A stretch of 13,303 bases of DNA from Tritrichomonas foetus (Eukaryota > Parabasalia > Tritrichomonadida > Tritrichomonadidae), in assembly GCA_001839685.1 (NCBI GenBank), contig MLAK01000692.1, forward strand, positions 1-13,303, written 5' to 3'. Under the pieces are notes generated by a model. That model was given only the letters and a program-made list of their open reading frames with translations. It made no database searches and had not been told where the DNA came from. Below, piece by piece: positions 1 through 7,211 of this stretch. The stretch's first letter is position 1; each line of letters starts with the position of its first letter. The translations under genes were made by a program, and so were the position numbers.

Positions 1-656
1 GGGTGGTCCCACAAAATCTTTGGGGGACCACTTTGTAAACCTTTCATATAGGAGGCCTTCGATTTTGAAATTAAAATATTTAAGATTTTGGGAAAGTCTA
101 ATGTTCCTTGTGTTTGAAGACGTGTTAAAAAATCAAGAAAAAGTGAATATTTATAAGGACGAATTCGAAATAATAAAAAGAAAAGTTTACCAAAAAAATA
201 TTCATCGAAATGTTTCTCAAAATGTTCCATCAAAAAAATTCGTTCAACCGATGATTCAAAATTATCTGTTGTGAGATTTAAAAATAAATCTAAACATTCT
301 GATATCTTTTGAATATTTTCAGATTTTGAAAGTTTTTCTAAATTTGAATCAAAAGTTGCAATTTTTTCAAGAAGTGAATTAATTTCCAATTTTTTTCCAA
401 AATGATATAATACATCTTTATTATGAAGTGAAATTTGAATATCATCATTTTTGAGATATTCTTCAATATAATGATAATCATTTTTTGAAAACAAGCTTTC
501 GGGAATATCTACTGTAATAGAATCAGAAAATTTATTTAGATTCATCCATTCAAAAGCGAATTTACTTTTTGCAAGCAAAAATATATTTGAAACAGAAAAG
601 GTATGTCCATTAATAATAAGTTTTAATTCTGTAGAATCAGCTGGGGTAATTTCCAT
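1..656 (-). CDS. Divergent BTB/POZ-like protein, 5' part only (cut by window edge)
   Basis: An open frame runs from an ATG at 656 leftward to the window edge with no stop, giving about 218 codons; the rest of the gene lies outside. An in-frame TGA (672-674) lies just upstream with no ATG between, so this is the first possible start. The N-terminus (residues about 10-95) has the layout of a divergent BTB/POZ fold: a strand with NGHTFSV, then KS..F..W..LN, a SDSITVDIPE segment and a YL..DDIQISLHN segment, followed by a helix-rich region of Leu, Phe and Ile with many Asn and Lys. Trichomonads carry very large families with this kind of N-terminus, often followed by ankyrin repeats. No ankyrin repeat is visible in the part present. 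The BTB-like call is my pattern recognition. The open frame and codon use make a real gene likely, but no clear initiator is seen upstream. Confidence 0.62.
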   Translation of the reverse strand, partial: MEITPADSTELKLIINGHTFSVSNIFLLAKSKFAFEWMNLNKFSDSITVDIPESLFSKNDYHYIEEYLKNDDIQISLHNKDVLYHFGKKLEINSLLEKIATFDSNLEKLSKSENIQKISECLDLFLNLTTDNFESSVERIFLMEHFEKHFDEYFFGKLFFLLFRIRPYKYSLFLDFLTRLQTQGTLDFPKILNILISKSKASYMKGLQSGPPKILWDH

Positions 657-677
657 TAGTTTAAAAAGCAGTCAATT

Positions 678-970
678 ATGTTGGATTTTCAGGTTAACAA
701 AAATAATGAACTGATTTTTTTCGAGGAGTTTTTCACTTCACCTTCTCGGTTTCTCGGATTTAGTTTTCATCTTGAAATTTATGCAATGAAGCATTCAATG
801 GACAATACAATCCATTCCTTCATACTAAAATTGAACCATTTCATGACTTTGTCAAAAAAACAGAATAATATAAAAATCGCAAATTAGACAATAATTTTCG
901 TTTTTAGGAACACTATGTCATTGATGATTTTGACGTTGAATCAACAAAGAAAAAACTTTTCGGCAAATAA
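678..970 (+). pseudogene. Decayed coding fragment, family not recognised
   Basis: No single open frame spans this stretch, but protein-like segments follow one another in two frames. From ATG 678 one frame encodes residues such as NNELIFFEEFF and FLGFSFHLEIY up to about 780. A second frame takes over (NEAFNGQYNPFLHTKIEPF, then HDFVKKTE), is broken by TAA at 866-868 and TAG at 905-907, and resumes as EHYVIDDFDVE followed by STKKKLFGK, ending in TAA (968-970) followed by A. The end therefore looks like a genuine trichomonad 3' end, and it converges on the cullin stop only 24 bases away. The simplest reading is a gene broken by one frameshift and two stops. An intron before GAACAC at 908 is possible, since TTTTTAG precedes it, but it lacks the strict trichomonad branch/acceptor consensus. 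I do not recognise the family. Confidence 0.35.
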
Positions 971-993
971 ATATCAAAATAAAATAGTATTGT

Positions 994-3156
994 TTATTCA
1001 CGGTATGCAAGATGAGAATCTTCTTTCTCTTCCAAATATTCATCAGATATTAATTCTCTAATACATGATTGTATATCATTAATTGTGATTGGAAACAGTC
1101 TTGAAAGTTCATTTATTACTATTTCCATTAATTGTTGGGTTTTCATCATTCGATTTTGTTTCATAATTCTTACAATTGCTGCTTGTGCGCACTTGGATCG
1201 CTGTAAATCAAGGTTCCTTACTTTAATCACTTTTGGTGTCCAGTTATCAGTTATAATAGCTTTTGGCATATGATATTTATTATTAAAGATAATTGTATTC
1301 GTATTTATTTTTCCTTTTTCTCCTCCCTCCAAAATTACCAATTTTGCATTTGAAAGTGTTCTAATAATCACTTCAAGAAATGCTTGATCTATTCCAACAA
1401 GTGACGCTAAATCAGAAAATGGAATTTTCTTTACTTTTATAAGTGAATTCAACACAGATACTTGTGCAACAGATGTAGTTAAATATGAAATTCCTTTCTC
1501 CGTTTGTAATTTCAGATTTGCTGTACCTAAGTAATGCAGCCATTCATATTCATAGTTTGGATGTTTCTTCTTTAATTCAGCTGATACTTTTTCAACATTT
1601 TCTTGATAATCTTTTGGCAGAGGAAAACTTGGATAGTTTCGTTTAAGCGGTGCAAGTTGTCTTTTTATTGTGAAGTAACTAAACTTCGAATTAAATACTT
1701 CTTCTTGTTTTGCAGCCTCAAGAATTGAATAAGACTTTGCTAAATTTTCTTCATTGATGAATTCAGCAATTTTATTCAAAAATGTTTTTTCATATGTTAA
1801 TCCTGTAGTTGAACGTGTTGCTGTTCGAACAAACAGGTTGTTTGTATGATGTGTTATGAAAATATCTCTTTCTTCTGCATAAGAAAGTAATTTGATCATA
1901 TGCTGTGCTTGAACTGTATTTTTGAAACTATTTCCACGCTTTAAATAGGCGTCAACAATAAAAGCAAGAACAACTTGATAATTTCCACCAAACTTTTGAT
2001 GAAATTTAGCGACTTTTAATTTATTAGATATTTCTTTTTCCATAAAAGAAACAAATGATTCAGTTTCTCGAACATAGATATCTTCATAAGCTAATGTTTT
2101 GAAATCATTAATATAATCTAAGAATTTTAACATAAGTAAACCAAGATTTTTAATATTTACTTCCTTTTCTAGAGGTTCAATGAAATTATCCATAAATCGA
2201 GAAAAGAAATGTTGTACAAAACTGAGAGATTTTGGATGATAAGTTAAAGAACTTAGATATTTTCGTTCTAGTGAATATTCATTATCTTTGTTAATAATTA
2301 TATCAATAGCCCGTTTACTTGTCAGGGCATTGTTTAATGTAATTATTTCATTCTCTACAACATTGTTATATAATATATCGCAAATTAGATTTCGAGTGTG
2401 AATATTTTTTAGCTTTTTGGTAAAATTGAAAACTTTATCAACAATTCCTGGAATTAATAGAGGAAGTGCATTTTCAGTTTCTTTCGCAATTGTTTCGAAA
2501 AATTCGTTCAATTTTAACATAATTTTCTCATTCACGTATTCATTATATAAAGTGCTCCATCTTTCTTCTCGTGCTTTTTCAGGATTTAATTTAAAAGATT
2601 CATATTCTTCAACTTTGTAGCCAGCAGCTGCAGAGTTTATTAAATAAATCAAACTTTCAAGAAGTGTGAAATCTGCTTTTTCTTGATTTCCTTCAATCAT
2701 TATTGGATTGAGAGAAGAAATTGCAACATTCACTAAATCATCAAAATTGCTCTCCAAAACACCAAAATAAAGATTGGATATATATTCTGCCACTTTGCAA
2801 GCAACGGTTTTATGTATAAAAGTATGGCGGTGTTTGTTTATATATCGAAAAATATGATTGGTGATTTTCATTCTTCGAATAAATGAATAAATTTGATTAA
2901 TTCGATTTTCGCGCGATTCAATAAGTTCGCTCATAATTTGATTTTGGAATAGTTCCTTTATCTGGCCGGTGATGTGAAGATAAGCGACTTCAAACGGATG
3001 CTCGAAAGGGTTTGTGTCTGGATCGTGAATCGGATGAAGCGTGGAAATATCATAGACTTCCCAAATTACACCTAAATATGTATCGGGATCTGGCGAATAT
3101 GCTGGGTCACATAAAATCGAATTTATGAAATTAGTAAGAAAATTGCTCGTCATCAT
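994..3156 (-). CDS. Cullin family protein (scaffold of a cullin-RING ubiquitin ligase)
   Basis: Cullins are elongated scaffolds: the N-terminal helical repeats bind a substrate adaptor and the C-terminal domain binds the RING protein Rbx1. This protein is 720 residues, the usual cullin length. The diagnostic part is the C-terminal neddylation domain: RSKCAQAAIVRIMKQNR, then LMEIVINEL, a winged helix and the closing EYLEE...YRE. The NEDD8-acceptor lysine in IVRIMK is present, 54 residues from the end, matching the spacing in well-known cullins. The cullin-homology region before it (LTTSVAQVSVLNSL, FSDLASLVGID) is also typical. I could not assign a subtype, though an SCF-like or CUL3-like role is plausible. 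The start is placed at ATG 3156, because TTCACA lies just upstream and gives a 7-base leader. An in-frame ATG at 3201 would add 15 residues. The stop is TAA followed by A, the trichomonad poly(A) form. Expected in cytoplasm and nucleus. Confidence 0.92.
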   Translation of the reverse strand: MMTSNFLTNFINSILCDPAYSPDPDTYLGVIWEVYDISTLHPIHDPDTNPFEHPFEVAYLHITGQIKELFQNQIMSELIESRENRINQIYSFIRRMKITNHIFRYINKHRHTFIHKTVACKVAEYISNLYFGVLESNFDDLVNVAISSLNPIMIEGNQEKADFTLLESLIYLINSAAAGYKVEEYESFKLNPEKAREERWSTLYNEYVNEKIMLKLNEFFETIAKETENALPLLIPGIVDKVFNFTKKLKNIHTRNLICDILYNNVVENEIITLNNALTSKRAIDIIINKDNEYSLERKYLSSLTYHPKSLSFVQHFFSRFMDNFIEPLEKEVNIKNLGLLMLKFLDYINDFKTLAYEDIYVRETESFVSFMEKEISNKLKVAKFHQKFGGNYQVVLAFIVDAYLKRGNSFKNTVQAQHMIKLLSYAEERDIFITHHTNNLFVRTATRSTTGLTYEKTFLNKIAEFINEENLAKSYSILEAAKQEEVFNSKFSYFTIKRQLAPLKRNYPSFPLPKDYQENVEKVSAELKKKHPNYEYEWLHYLGTANLKLQTEKGISYLTTSVAQVSVLNSLIKVKKIPFSDLASLVGIDQAFLEVIIRTLSNAKLVILEGGEKGKINTNTIIFNNKYHMPKAIITDNWTPKVIKVRNLDLQRSKCAQAAIVRIMKQNRMMKTQQLMEIVINELSRLFPITINDIQSCIRELISDEYLEEKEDSHLAYRE

Positions 3157-3160
3157 TTTT

Positions 3161-3166
3161 TGTGAA
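3161..3166 (-). promoter_or_regulatory. Initiator-like TTCACA before the cullin start
   Basis: On the minus strand this reads TTCACA, matching the trichomonad initiator TCA(+1)Y(T/A). The +1 A (3163) is 7 bases before ATG 3156. It lies inside the frame extended to ATG 3201, so it favours 3156 as the start. Confidence 0.5.
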
Positions 3167-3201
3167 TTCAAAATTTTGACAAATTTGACACACAACACCA
3201 T

Positions 3202-3531
3202 TTATTCAAATAAACTGTGTTTTAAAAAGTTTGACTTTTTAAGAGATTTTTCATCGTTCTATGAATTTTTGTGATTTTTTAAAATGCTAATTACGGAATT
3301 AGTTACAGATTTATCTATTTATTATAGAATTTATTATATTAATATTGTTTTTTAATATATTATTTCATCATTTTAAATGTTATTTATTGTTAAATATGCA
3401 ATATATAACATTAGACAAGATATTGGCATATGACTATTTATAAATTCAAACAATTTTGACCATTTTTAGGCGAAATTTTCACAAATAAATGGTTATATTT
3501 AATCTATATATTTTTTTCTTTCGACTTTTAA
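3202..3531. promoter_or_regulatory. AT-rich divergent promoter region between cullin and NXT1-like genes
   Basis: This 330-base spacer separates two head-to-head genes and must hold both promoters. It is very AT-rich, with TTAATATATTATT-like stretches around 3330-3365. On the plus strand TTTTCACAAATAAATGG (3477-3493) carries an initiator-like TCAC whose +1 A (3481) is 8 bases before an ATG at 3489. That ATG is out of frame with the downstream gene. No coding sequence is seen here. Confidence 0.5.
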
Positions 3532-3921
3532 ATGACGAACGATCTCGGATCGCTTGATCAAGACTCCGTTGGTGTTGCACAAACTCTTGTTCTTCAATAT
3601 TTCCCTACTTTTATGCGCTCACACGACGATGTTTTAGGATTCTATGCAAACGACGCCGTTTTAACGTGGAATGGTCAAAATTTAAGCGGGAAAAAAGAAA
3701 TCCAACAGTATTTTAAAACGGTTTCAAACATTTCTCTGCAAATTTCTGGTTTTGAGGTCCAATCTGTCCCAGATACCCATTTGTGGACCATGCTCGTCGT
3801 TTTTGGAAGCGCTGAAGCACCTGGAAATATTGTTCGAGACTTTCACTCAACTTTTTGTATTGAATCTCTTCCAGAAAGAAAGGAAGCGATGATCAAATAT
3901 CACACCTTTCAAATCATTTGA
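3532..3921 (+). CDS. NTF2-like protein, NXT1/p15-type mRNA export cofactor
   Basis: A 129-residue protein with a single NTF2-like fold, the usual length for NXT1/p15. That protein pairs with the NTF2-like domain of the export receptor NXF1/TAP and helps carry mRNA (and some tRNA) through the nuclear pore. Visible matches are the helical start VAQTLVLQYFPTF (15-27), the core LTWNGQNLSG followed by KKEIQQYF (44-61), a strand leading to FEVQSVP (74-80), then TMLVVFGSAE (86-95) and the RDFHSTFCIE segment (102-111), which lines up with the R/Q-DFNQ-F block of p15. The WNG..LSG motif points to NXT1 rather than NTF2 itself. ATG 3532 is the first in-frame start. The nearest initiator-like site is 51 bases upstream and is followed by an out-of-frame ATG at 3489 whose short frame overlaps this start. 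Stop TGA. Function is inferred from family resemblance. Confidence 0.8.
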   Translation: MTNDLGSLDQDSVGVAQTLVLQYFPTFMRSHDDVLGFYANDAVLTWNGQNLSGKKEIQQYFKTVSNISLQISGFEVQSVPDTHLWTMLVVFGSAEAPGNIVRDFHSTFCIESLPERKEAMIKYHTFQII

Positions 3922-3924
3922 TTT

Positions 3925-3963
3925 TATATATATATATATATAGATATAAATAGATAGATAGAT
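3925..3963. repeat. Microsatellite: (TA)n followed by (TAGA)n
   Basis: A TA tract from about 3925 to 3942 passes into TAGA/GATA units up to about 3963. It sits directly after the NXT1-like stop codon, in the presumed 3' flank. It is probably variable between strains. Confidence 0.85.
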
Positions 3964-3994
3964 GTTTGTTTTATTTAGATTATGTTTTTGCCTT

Positions 3995-4085
3995 TGCACT
4001 ACGGCCAAAAGCTGAGCTAGAAATTCAAAATTCACATTTATGAATGATCAAATTTGGTAATATTTTGCAAACTTGGTCGTCATGA
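3995..4085 (+). repeat. Short inverted-repeat element, copy A (MITE-like)
   Basis: The copy starts GCACTACGGCCAA and ends with the near-inverse ACTTGGTCGTCATG. Its interior, including AGCTAGAAATTCAAAATTC and a later AAATTTGG, is nearly the same as in copy B 345 bases away. The imperfect terminal inverted repeats and the absence of any coding capacity suggest a non-autonomous transposon-derived element. The exact borders are uncertain, and similarity may extend some 10 bases further out. Confidence 0.6.
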
Positions 4086-4339
4086 AGAGGTGTAGTATTA
4101 TGGCTGATTTATACAAATAAATGTTTAAATAAATTAGTGATTATTTCTTGATTTTTATTTTTTTTCGTTTCTCTCACTTTTTGTTAGATTCTACTCAATC
4201 AACAAAATAGAGAAGTAACATTTTTTCTAATATAAACACAATAACTAAAATTTTATATGATCCTAATTTATTCCATCATAATTGAGATATTTTTTTAACA
4301 TAAGTAAAACCTAAATATAATGCCATATTTCTATAAATC

Positions 4340-4434
4340 AGCATTACGACCAAAATTTTAGCTAGAAATTCAAAATTCTTGTTTGTATTTGATAAAATTT
4401 GGAAGTAATCTTTTTCAAGCTTGACCGAAATGCA
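4340..4434 (+). repeat. Short inverted-repeat element, copy B (MITE-like)
   Basis: The copy starts GCATTACGACCAA and ends CAAGCTTGACCGAAATGC. The end, read on the other strand, is GCATTTCGGTCAAGCTTG, which matches the start. The interior AGCTAGAAATTCAAAATTC is identical to copy A, and TTGATAAAATTTGG lines up with ATGATCAAATTTGG there. It lies in the same orientation as copies A and C. Confidence 0.62.
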
Positions 4435-4768
4435 GAGCTATATATATTTCATTTTCAAACATGATGTTTGTTAATAAAACGGAAAGATAAGGAAAACTGT
4501 TTTGAATTCAATTCAGAAAAACTAATTTGATGATTTATTCTGGATGAAATGATTGTTTATATTCTATTGCATGAGATTTTTCAATTGTTTCTCATTTCGA
4601 TGCCGGTTTGAGAGATGGCAGGATGATAAATAAGTTATTTCGATTGAAAGTTTTCGATCATTCATTCTGAAACTTTTTCAATATATCACATGAAACATTT
4701 TATGATATTTTGTGTTGTTATTGAATCTTTCACAATTTTTTCTGAGATGACCAAATCGGATTTTTACA

Positions 4769-5545
4769 ATGAATTTCTTGAGGAACAAGTTCAAGGATCA
4801 AATCTCGAAAATAAACAGCGTTATAAGACACTTTCCCGAATTTCATGAGATGATAGCCGCATACAATCTGATGTATCAATCTGAACAACAATATCTCGAC
4901 AATATTGCGAAAGTTCCACCGAATTTAAGAGAATACGCATCTCGCCAGCACGAATCAATCCCCGAAGCTTTAAATAAGCTCTCATATCTTGAAGGGAAGC
5001 ATTATCAAATCGCAGATTCAACGCATTCAAATTTACGTAATTTTCCAAACGATTTTCAGATTCTTCTCACACTCGAAGCTGATTTTTCAAAGAAAAGAGA
5101 CGTATTGAAAACTTATGAAGATTCAGTAAGAAAATCGAATAATGCAGTTGAATCCGCAAAAGTGGCTCTTATAAAGGCGCAGTCGTCAGGAAAGCAAACT
5201 AATATCAATCAGGCCAAACAAAATTTGTCGGCCGCAGAAAGAAAATTGGAAGATGACACAAAAAGTAAAGAAAAATTTGAGCAGCAACTCAAAGAAGATG
5301 AAATCCCATATAAAAGTCGATTCTTGGATTCCTATGTGACACAAGTATCGGCATTGCTCGATTTGAGATCGAAAGAAGCTGATGAATATGCAAACTTAGT
5401 TGACGATTATCTTTCAGCAATTGAAAAATTTACAGACTTGCAAGAAAACTCATCAACACAAGAAAAATGGAATAAAGAGAAAGATGAATATGATCAGCTT
5501 TGGGAAGAACTCAATGAAAAAAGTGCTGGAAAAGATAATGAATGA
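4769..5545 (+). CDS. Helical protein, probable BAR-domain family
   Basis: A 258-residue, almost wholly helical protein. The opening MNFLRNKFKDQISKINSVIR is basic and amphipathic. It leads into FHEMIAAYNLMYQSEQQYLDN, the middle helix region RDVLKTYEDSVRKSNNAVE (about 112-130), and a third helix (LDSYVTQVSALLDLRSKEADEY, about 185-206). Length, three long helices and the K/R-rich middle helix fit a BAR domain of the FAM92/amphiphysin type, a curved dimer that binds and bends membranes. No SH3 or other domain follows. Likely roles are endocytosis, cytoskeleton-membrane linkage or basal body function; these are inferred. The start at 4769 follows TTTTTACA directly. An earlier ATG at 4747 opens a 33-codon overlapping frame that ends inside this gene. 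An ordinary coiled-coil protein is the main alternative. Confidence 0.6.
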   Translation: MNFLRNKFKDQISKINSVIRHFPEFHEMIAAYNLMYQSEQQYLDNIAKVPPNLREYASRQHESIPEALNKLSYLEGKHYQIADSTHSNLRNFPNDFQILLTLEADFSKKRDVLKTYEDSVRKSNNAVESAKVALIKAQSSGKQTNINQAKQNLSAAERKLEDDTKSKEKFEQQLKEDEIPYKSRFLDSYVTQVSALLDLRSKEADEYANLVDDYLSAIEKFTDLQENSSTQEKWNKEKDEYDQLWEELNEKSAGKDNE

Positions 5546-5807
5546 AATAACAAAGCAGAATAATGAACTATTTTTAATAATAAAACTGATTCGAGAAAAT
5601 TATTTGATTTTGCTATTTCTTCTTCTTTAAGGAAGATTGAACTATATATTTCATGTGCTTGTTCGAATGTATTGCAGATATTAATTATTATCTGATTCGA
5701 TGAAAAACTTTTAAAACAGACAGTATATTAAAAGAAAATACTTATTTAGAATAATTAACTGTGTATATACACAAGCATATGGTTTCCTTTTACACTTCAT
5801 CGCAGAT
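5546..5807. other. Short AT-rich spacer between convergent genes
   Basis: Spacer between the end of the BAR-like gene (+) and the end of the pseudogene (-). I see no gene, repeat or structured element in it. Confidence 0.4.
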
Positions 5808-6293
5808 TTATCTTTTTATATCGGGTGGATAATATGATTTAAATATCGTATATGCTCCATTGCTATCATTAAATCCTTCAAACAATTGCTTAAATTGTTT
5901 TGCATTTGATGTTTCTAGTGTATATGTTGTATCAGAAATGATTTTTGCTGTGATTAGATTGAAAAAGTCTAAGGAGGTATTGAAAAGATTCTCTTGTGGA
6001 TCACCTTCAAAAGTAACTTGTAATGGTTTATTAAATGAATTAATATCGCGAATATTGTTAAACAAATTGAATGTACCGTCTAAAATATTTTCTTATTAGA
6101 AATAATCCATAGTTTTATTTTGATTACTATTTCCACTTTTTAGAAATGAGAAGGAAGATGCTATTAGATTGTTAAAGATATTTTTGAAAAATAGTGAATG
6201 ATTGTGATCAATATAAAAAATTCAATTGTCATACAAGTATTGAAAAACTTGTAAATCAAAAATATAACTGGCATCATTTTCAAAATTAAAGTT
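5808..6293 (-). pseudogene. Decayed gene held in one frame with three internal stops
   Basis: On the minus strand a single frame from about 6293 to the TAA at 5808 reads as continuous protein-like sequence interrupted only by TGA (6222-6224) and two adjacent TAA codons (6093-6098). The longest clean part (about 6092-5808) encodes segments such as NILDGTFNLFNNIRDINSFN, VTFEGDPQENLF and NAKQFKQLFEGFNDSNG. Upstream of the double stop the same frame gives FFKNIFNNLIASSFSFLKSG and IFDLQVFQYLYDN. The terminal stop is TAA plus A, as in intact genes here. I do not recognise the family. Most likely it is the 3' part of a lineage-specific gene that has lost its 5' end and gained stops. It lies directly downstream of the 14-3-3-like gene on the same strand, without its own visible promoter. 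Confidence 0.5.
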
Positions 6294-6298
6294 CTGAT

Positions 6299-7093
6299 TT
6301 ATTTTGCCTTCTTTTTCTTTTTCTTTTTCACTTTTGAAATTTTGTCTTTTTCATCACCTTCACTTTCTTCTTCAGAACCATCACTTATTTTTAATTCTTC
6401 TGGTTTGGTTGACCAAGTTGACATGTTTGTTTTGATTAATTCCATGATCGAGCAGAACTCCATTCTTTTTTCAAGATCAACTTTTTCTAATAAATTTAAA
6501 CTTTCTTGGTAACATTTAAATAATTGTTTTGTTGGAGATTCCTTTAATTTTAAAAACCTATATTGAAAAACTGCCCAGTTCAGGACAATTCGAAGATATC
6601 TTGGATCACTGTGTTGAAATTCCATGTTTGCAATTTTCAGGGCATGCTCGTAACTTTCTTTTGCTTCATTTTGCTTTTTTGTGAATGTCTCGCCTTTGAT
6701 ATGCCCAGAAATATATTGATATGAATCACCAATTGCTTTCAAATAGGAAAACTGTATATTCAAATCACTAACGGAAGATAACAATTTATTTTTGACTTGA
6801 TCTATAAAAGAATTGTGAAGATTTACGAATGATGTTTCATATCTTGTTCTTATAGTTTGCAGAAGTTTAATTTGGCCCAATTTCATACCTTGCGCGTCAA
6901 TTTTTTCTTGTATTTTTCTTAAAACGTTGACATAGCTGCGAAAAAACTCGAAATATAAATCGATATAAAATTTTTGAACATTCGGTTCGAGTGATGGATT
7001 TGTTTTGATAATTTGATTCAGAAATTCTAATGATCCTTCTGGAAAATTAAGTTTCTTGGCAAGCTCAGCAAGGAAAAATAAATCGTCAGTCAT
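6299..7093 (-). CDS. Divergent 14-3-3-like protein with acidic and lysine-rich tail
   Basis: A 264-residue protein whose residues 8-229 follow the nine-helix 14-3-3 pattern almost position for position with human 14-3-3 zeta. Landmarks are YLKAIGDSYQYISG (117-130), ESYEHALKIANMEF (146-159), HSDPRYLRIVLNWAVFQY (161-178) and IMELIKTNMSTW (216-227). 14-3-3 proteins are dimeric adaptors that bind phosphoserine/phosphothreonine partners. Here the residues that hold the phosphate are replaced: zeta K49, R56 and R127 correspond to F48, V55 and Q126, while the Tyr (Y127), the two backbone-binding Asn (N172, N223) and the groove Trp (W227) remain. The tail has an acidic SDGSEEESEGDEKD run and ends in a lysine stretch (KKKKKKKAK). 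Start: ATG 7093 is the first in-frame ATG, with TTCATGG upstream giving a 7-base leader. Stop is TAA plus A. An SMG5-7/EST1-type 14-3-3-like domain is less likely given the length and helix order. Confidence 0.82.
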   Translation of the reverse strand: MTDDLFFLAELAKKLNFPEGSLEFLNQIIKTNPSLEPNVQKFYIDLYFEFFRSYVNVLRKIQEKIDAQGMKLGQIKLLQTIRTRYETSFVNLHNSFIDQVKNKLLSSVSDLNIQFSYLKAIGDSYQYISGHIKGETFTKKQNEAKESYEHALKIANMEFQHSDPRYLRIVLNWAVFQYRFLKLKESPTKQLFKCYQESLNLLEKVDLEKRMEFCSIMELIKTNMSTWSTKPEELKISDGSEEESEGDEKDKISKVKKKKKKKAK

Positions 7094-7096
7094 TTG

Positions 7097-7103
7097 CCAT
7101 GAA
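7097..7103 (-). promoter_or_regulatory. Initiator-like TTCATGG before the 14-3-3-like start
   Basis: On the minus strand TTCATGG matches the trichomonad TCA(+1)Y core. The +1 A is at 7100, 7 bases before ATG 7093, the same spacing as for the cullin and coiled-coil genes. This supports 7093 as the start. Confidence 0.45.
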
Positions 7104-7211
7104 TTATTTCCTCTCAAATATTTTGATGACCATAAACTTTTTGATAAATAATAGTGGAATAAATAGGTTATAATATAAATACATTTTAGTACATTCAACA
7201 ATAGTTATTAT

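Larger units (their letters stand above)
3964..4768. other. AT-rich spacer before the BAR-like gene, carrying two short repeat elements
   Basis: No convincing gene is visible in these roughly 800 bases in any frame. The stretch contains two related elements of about 90 bases (separate entries). Near the right end TCTTTCACAATTTTTTC (4727-4743) holds an initiator-like TCAC, and ATG 4747 lies 14 bases after its A. Otherwise I see only homopolymer-rich AT sequence. Confidence 0.5.

Noticed and set aside
20..274. 84-codon open frame on the plus strand
   Set aside because: It is antisense to the BTB-like gene at 1-656, whose protein is far more plausible.
660..700. Introns in the 678-970 fragment (TTTTCAG near 692, TTTTTAG at 901-907)
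   Set aside because: Neither has the strict trichomonad 5' GTATGT and ACTAACACACAG-type consensus.
6280..6330. Frameshift at the lysine tail of the 14-3-3-like gene joining it to the downstream pseudogene
   Set aside because: The pseudogene frame does run open into the AAAAAG repeats one base out of phase, but stops follow within 30 codons and the 14-3-3-like gene has a normal TAAA end.
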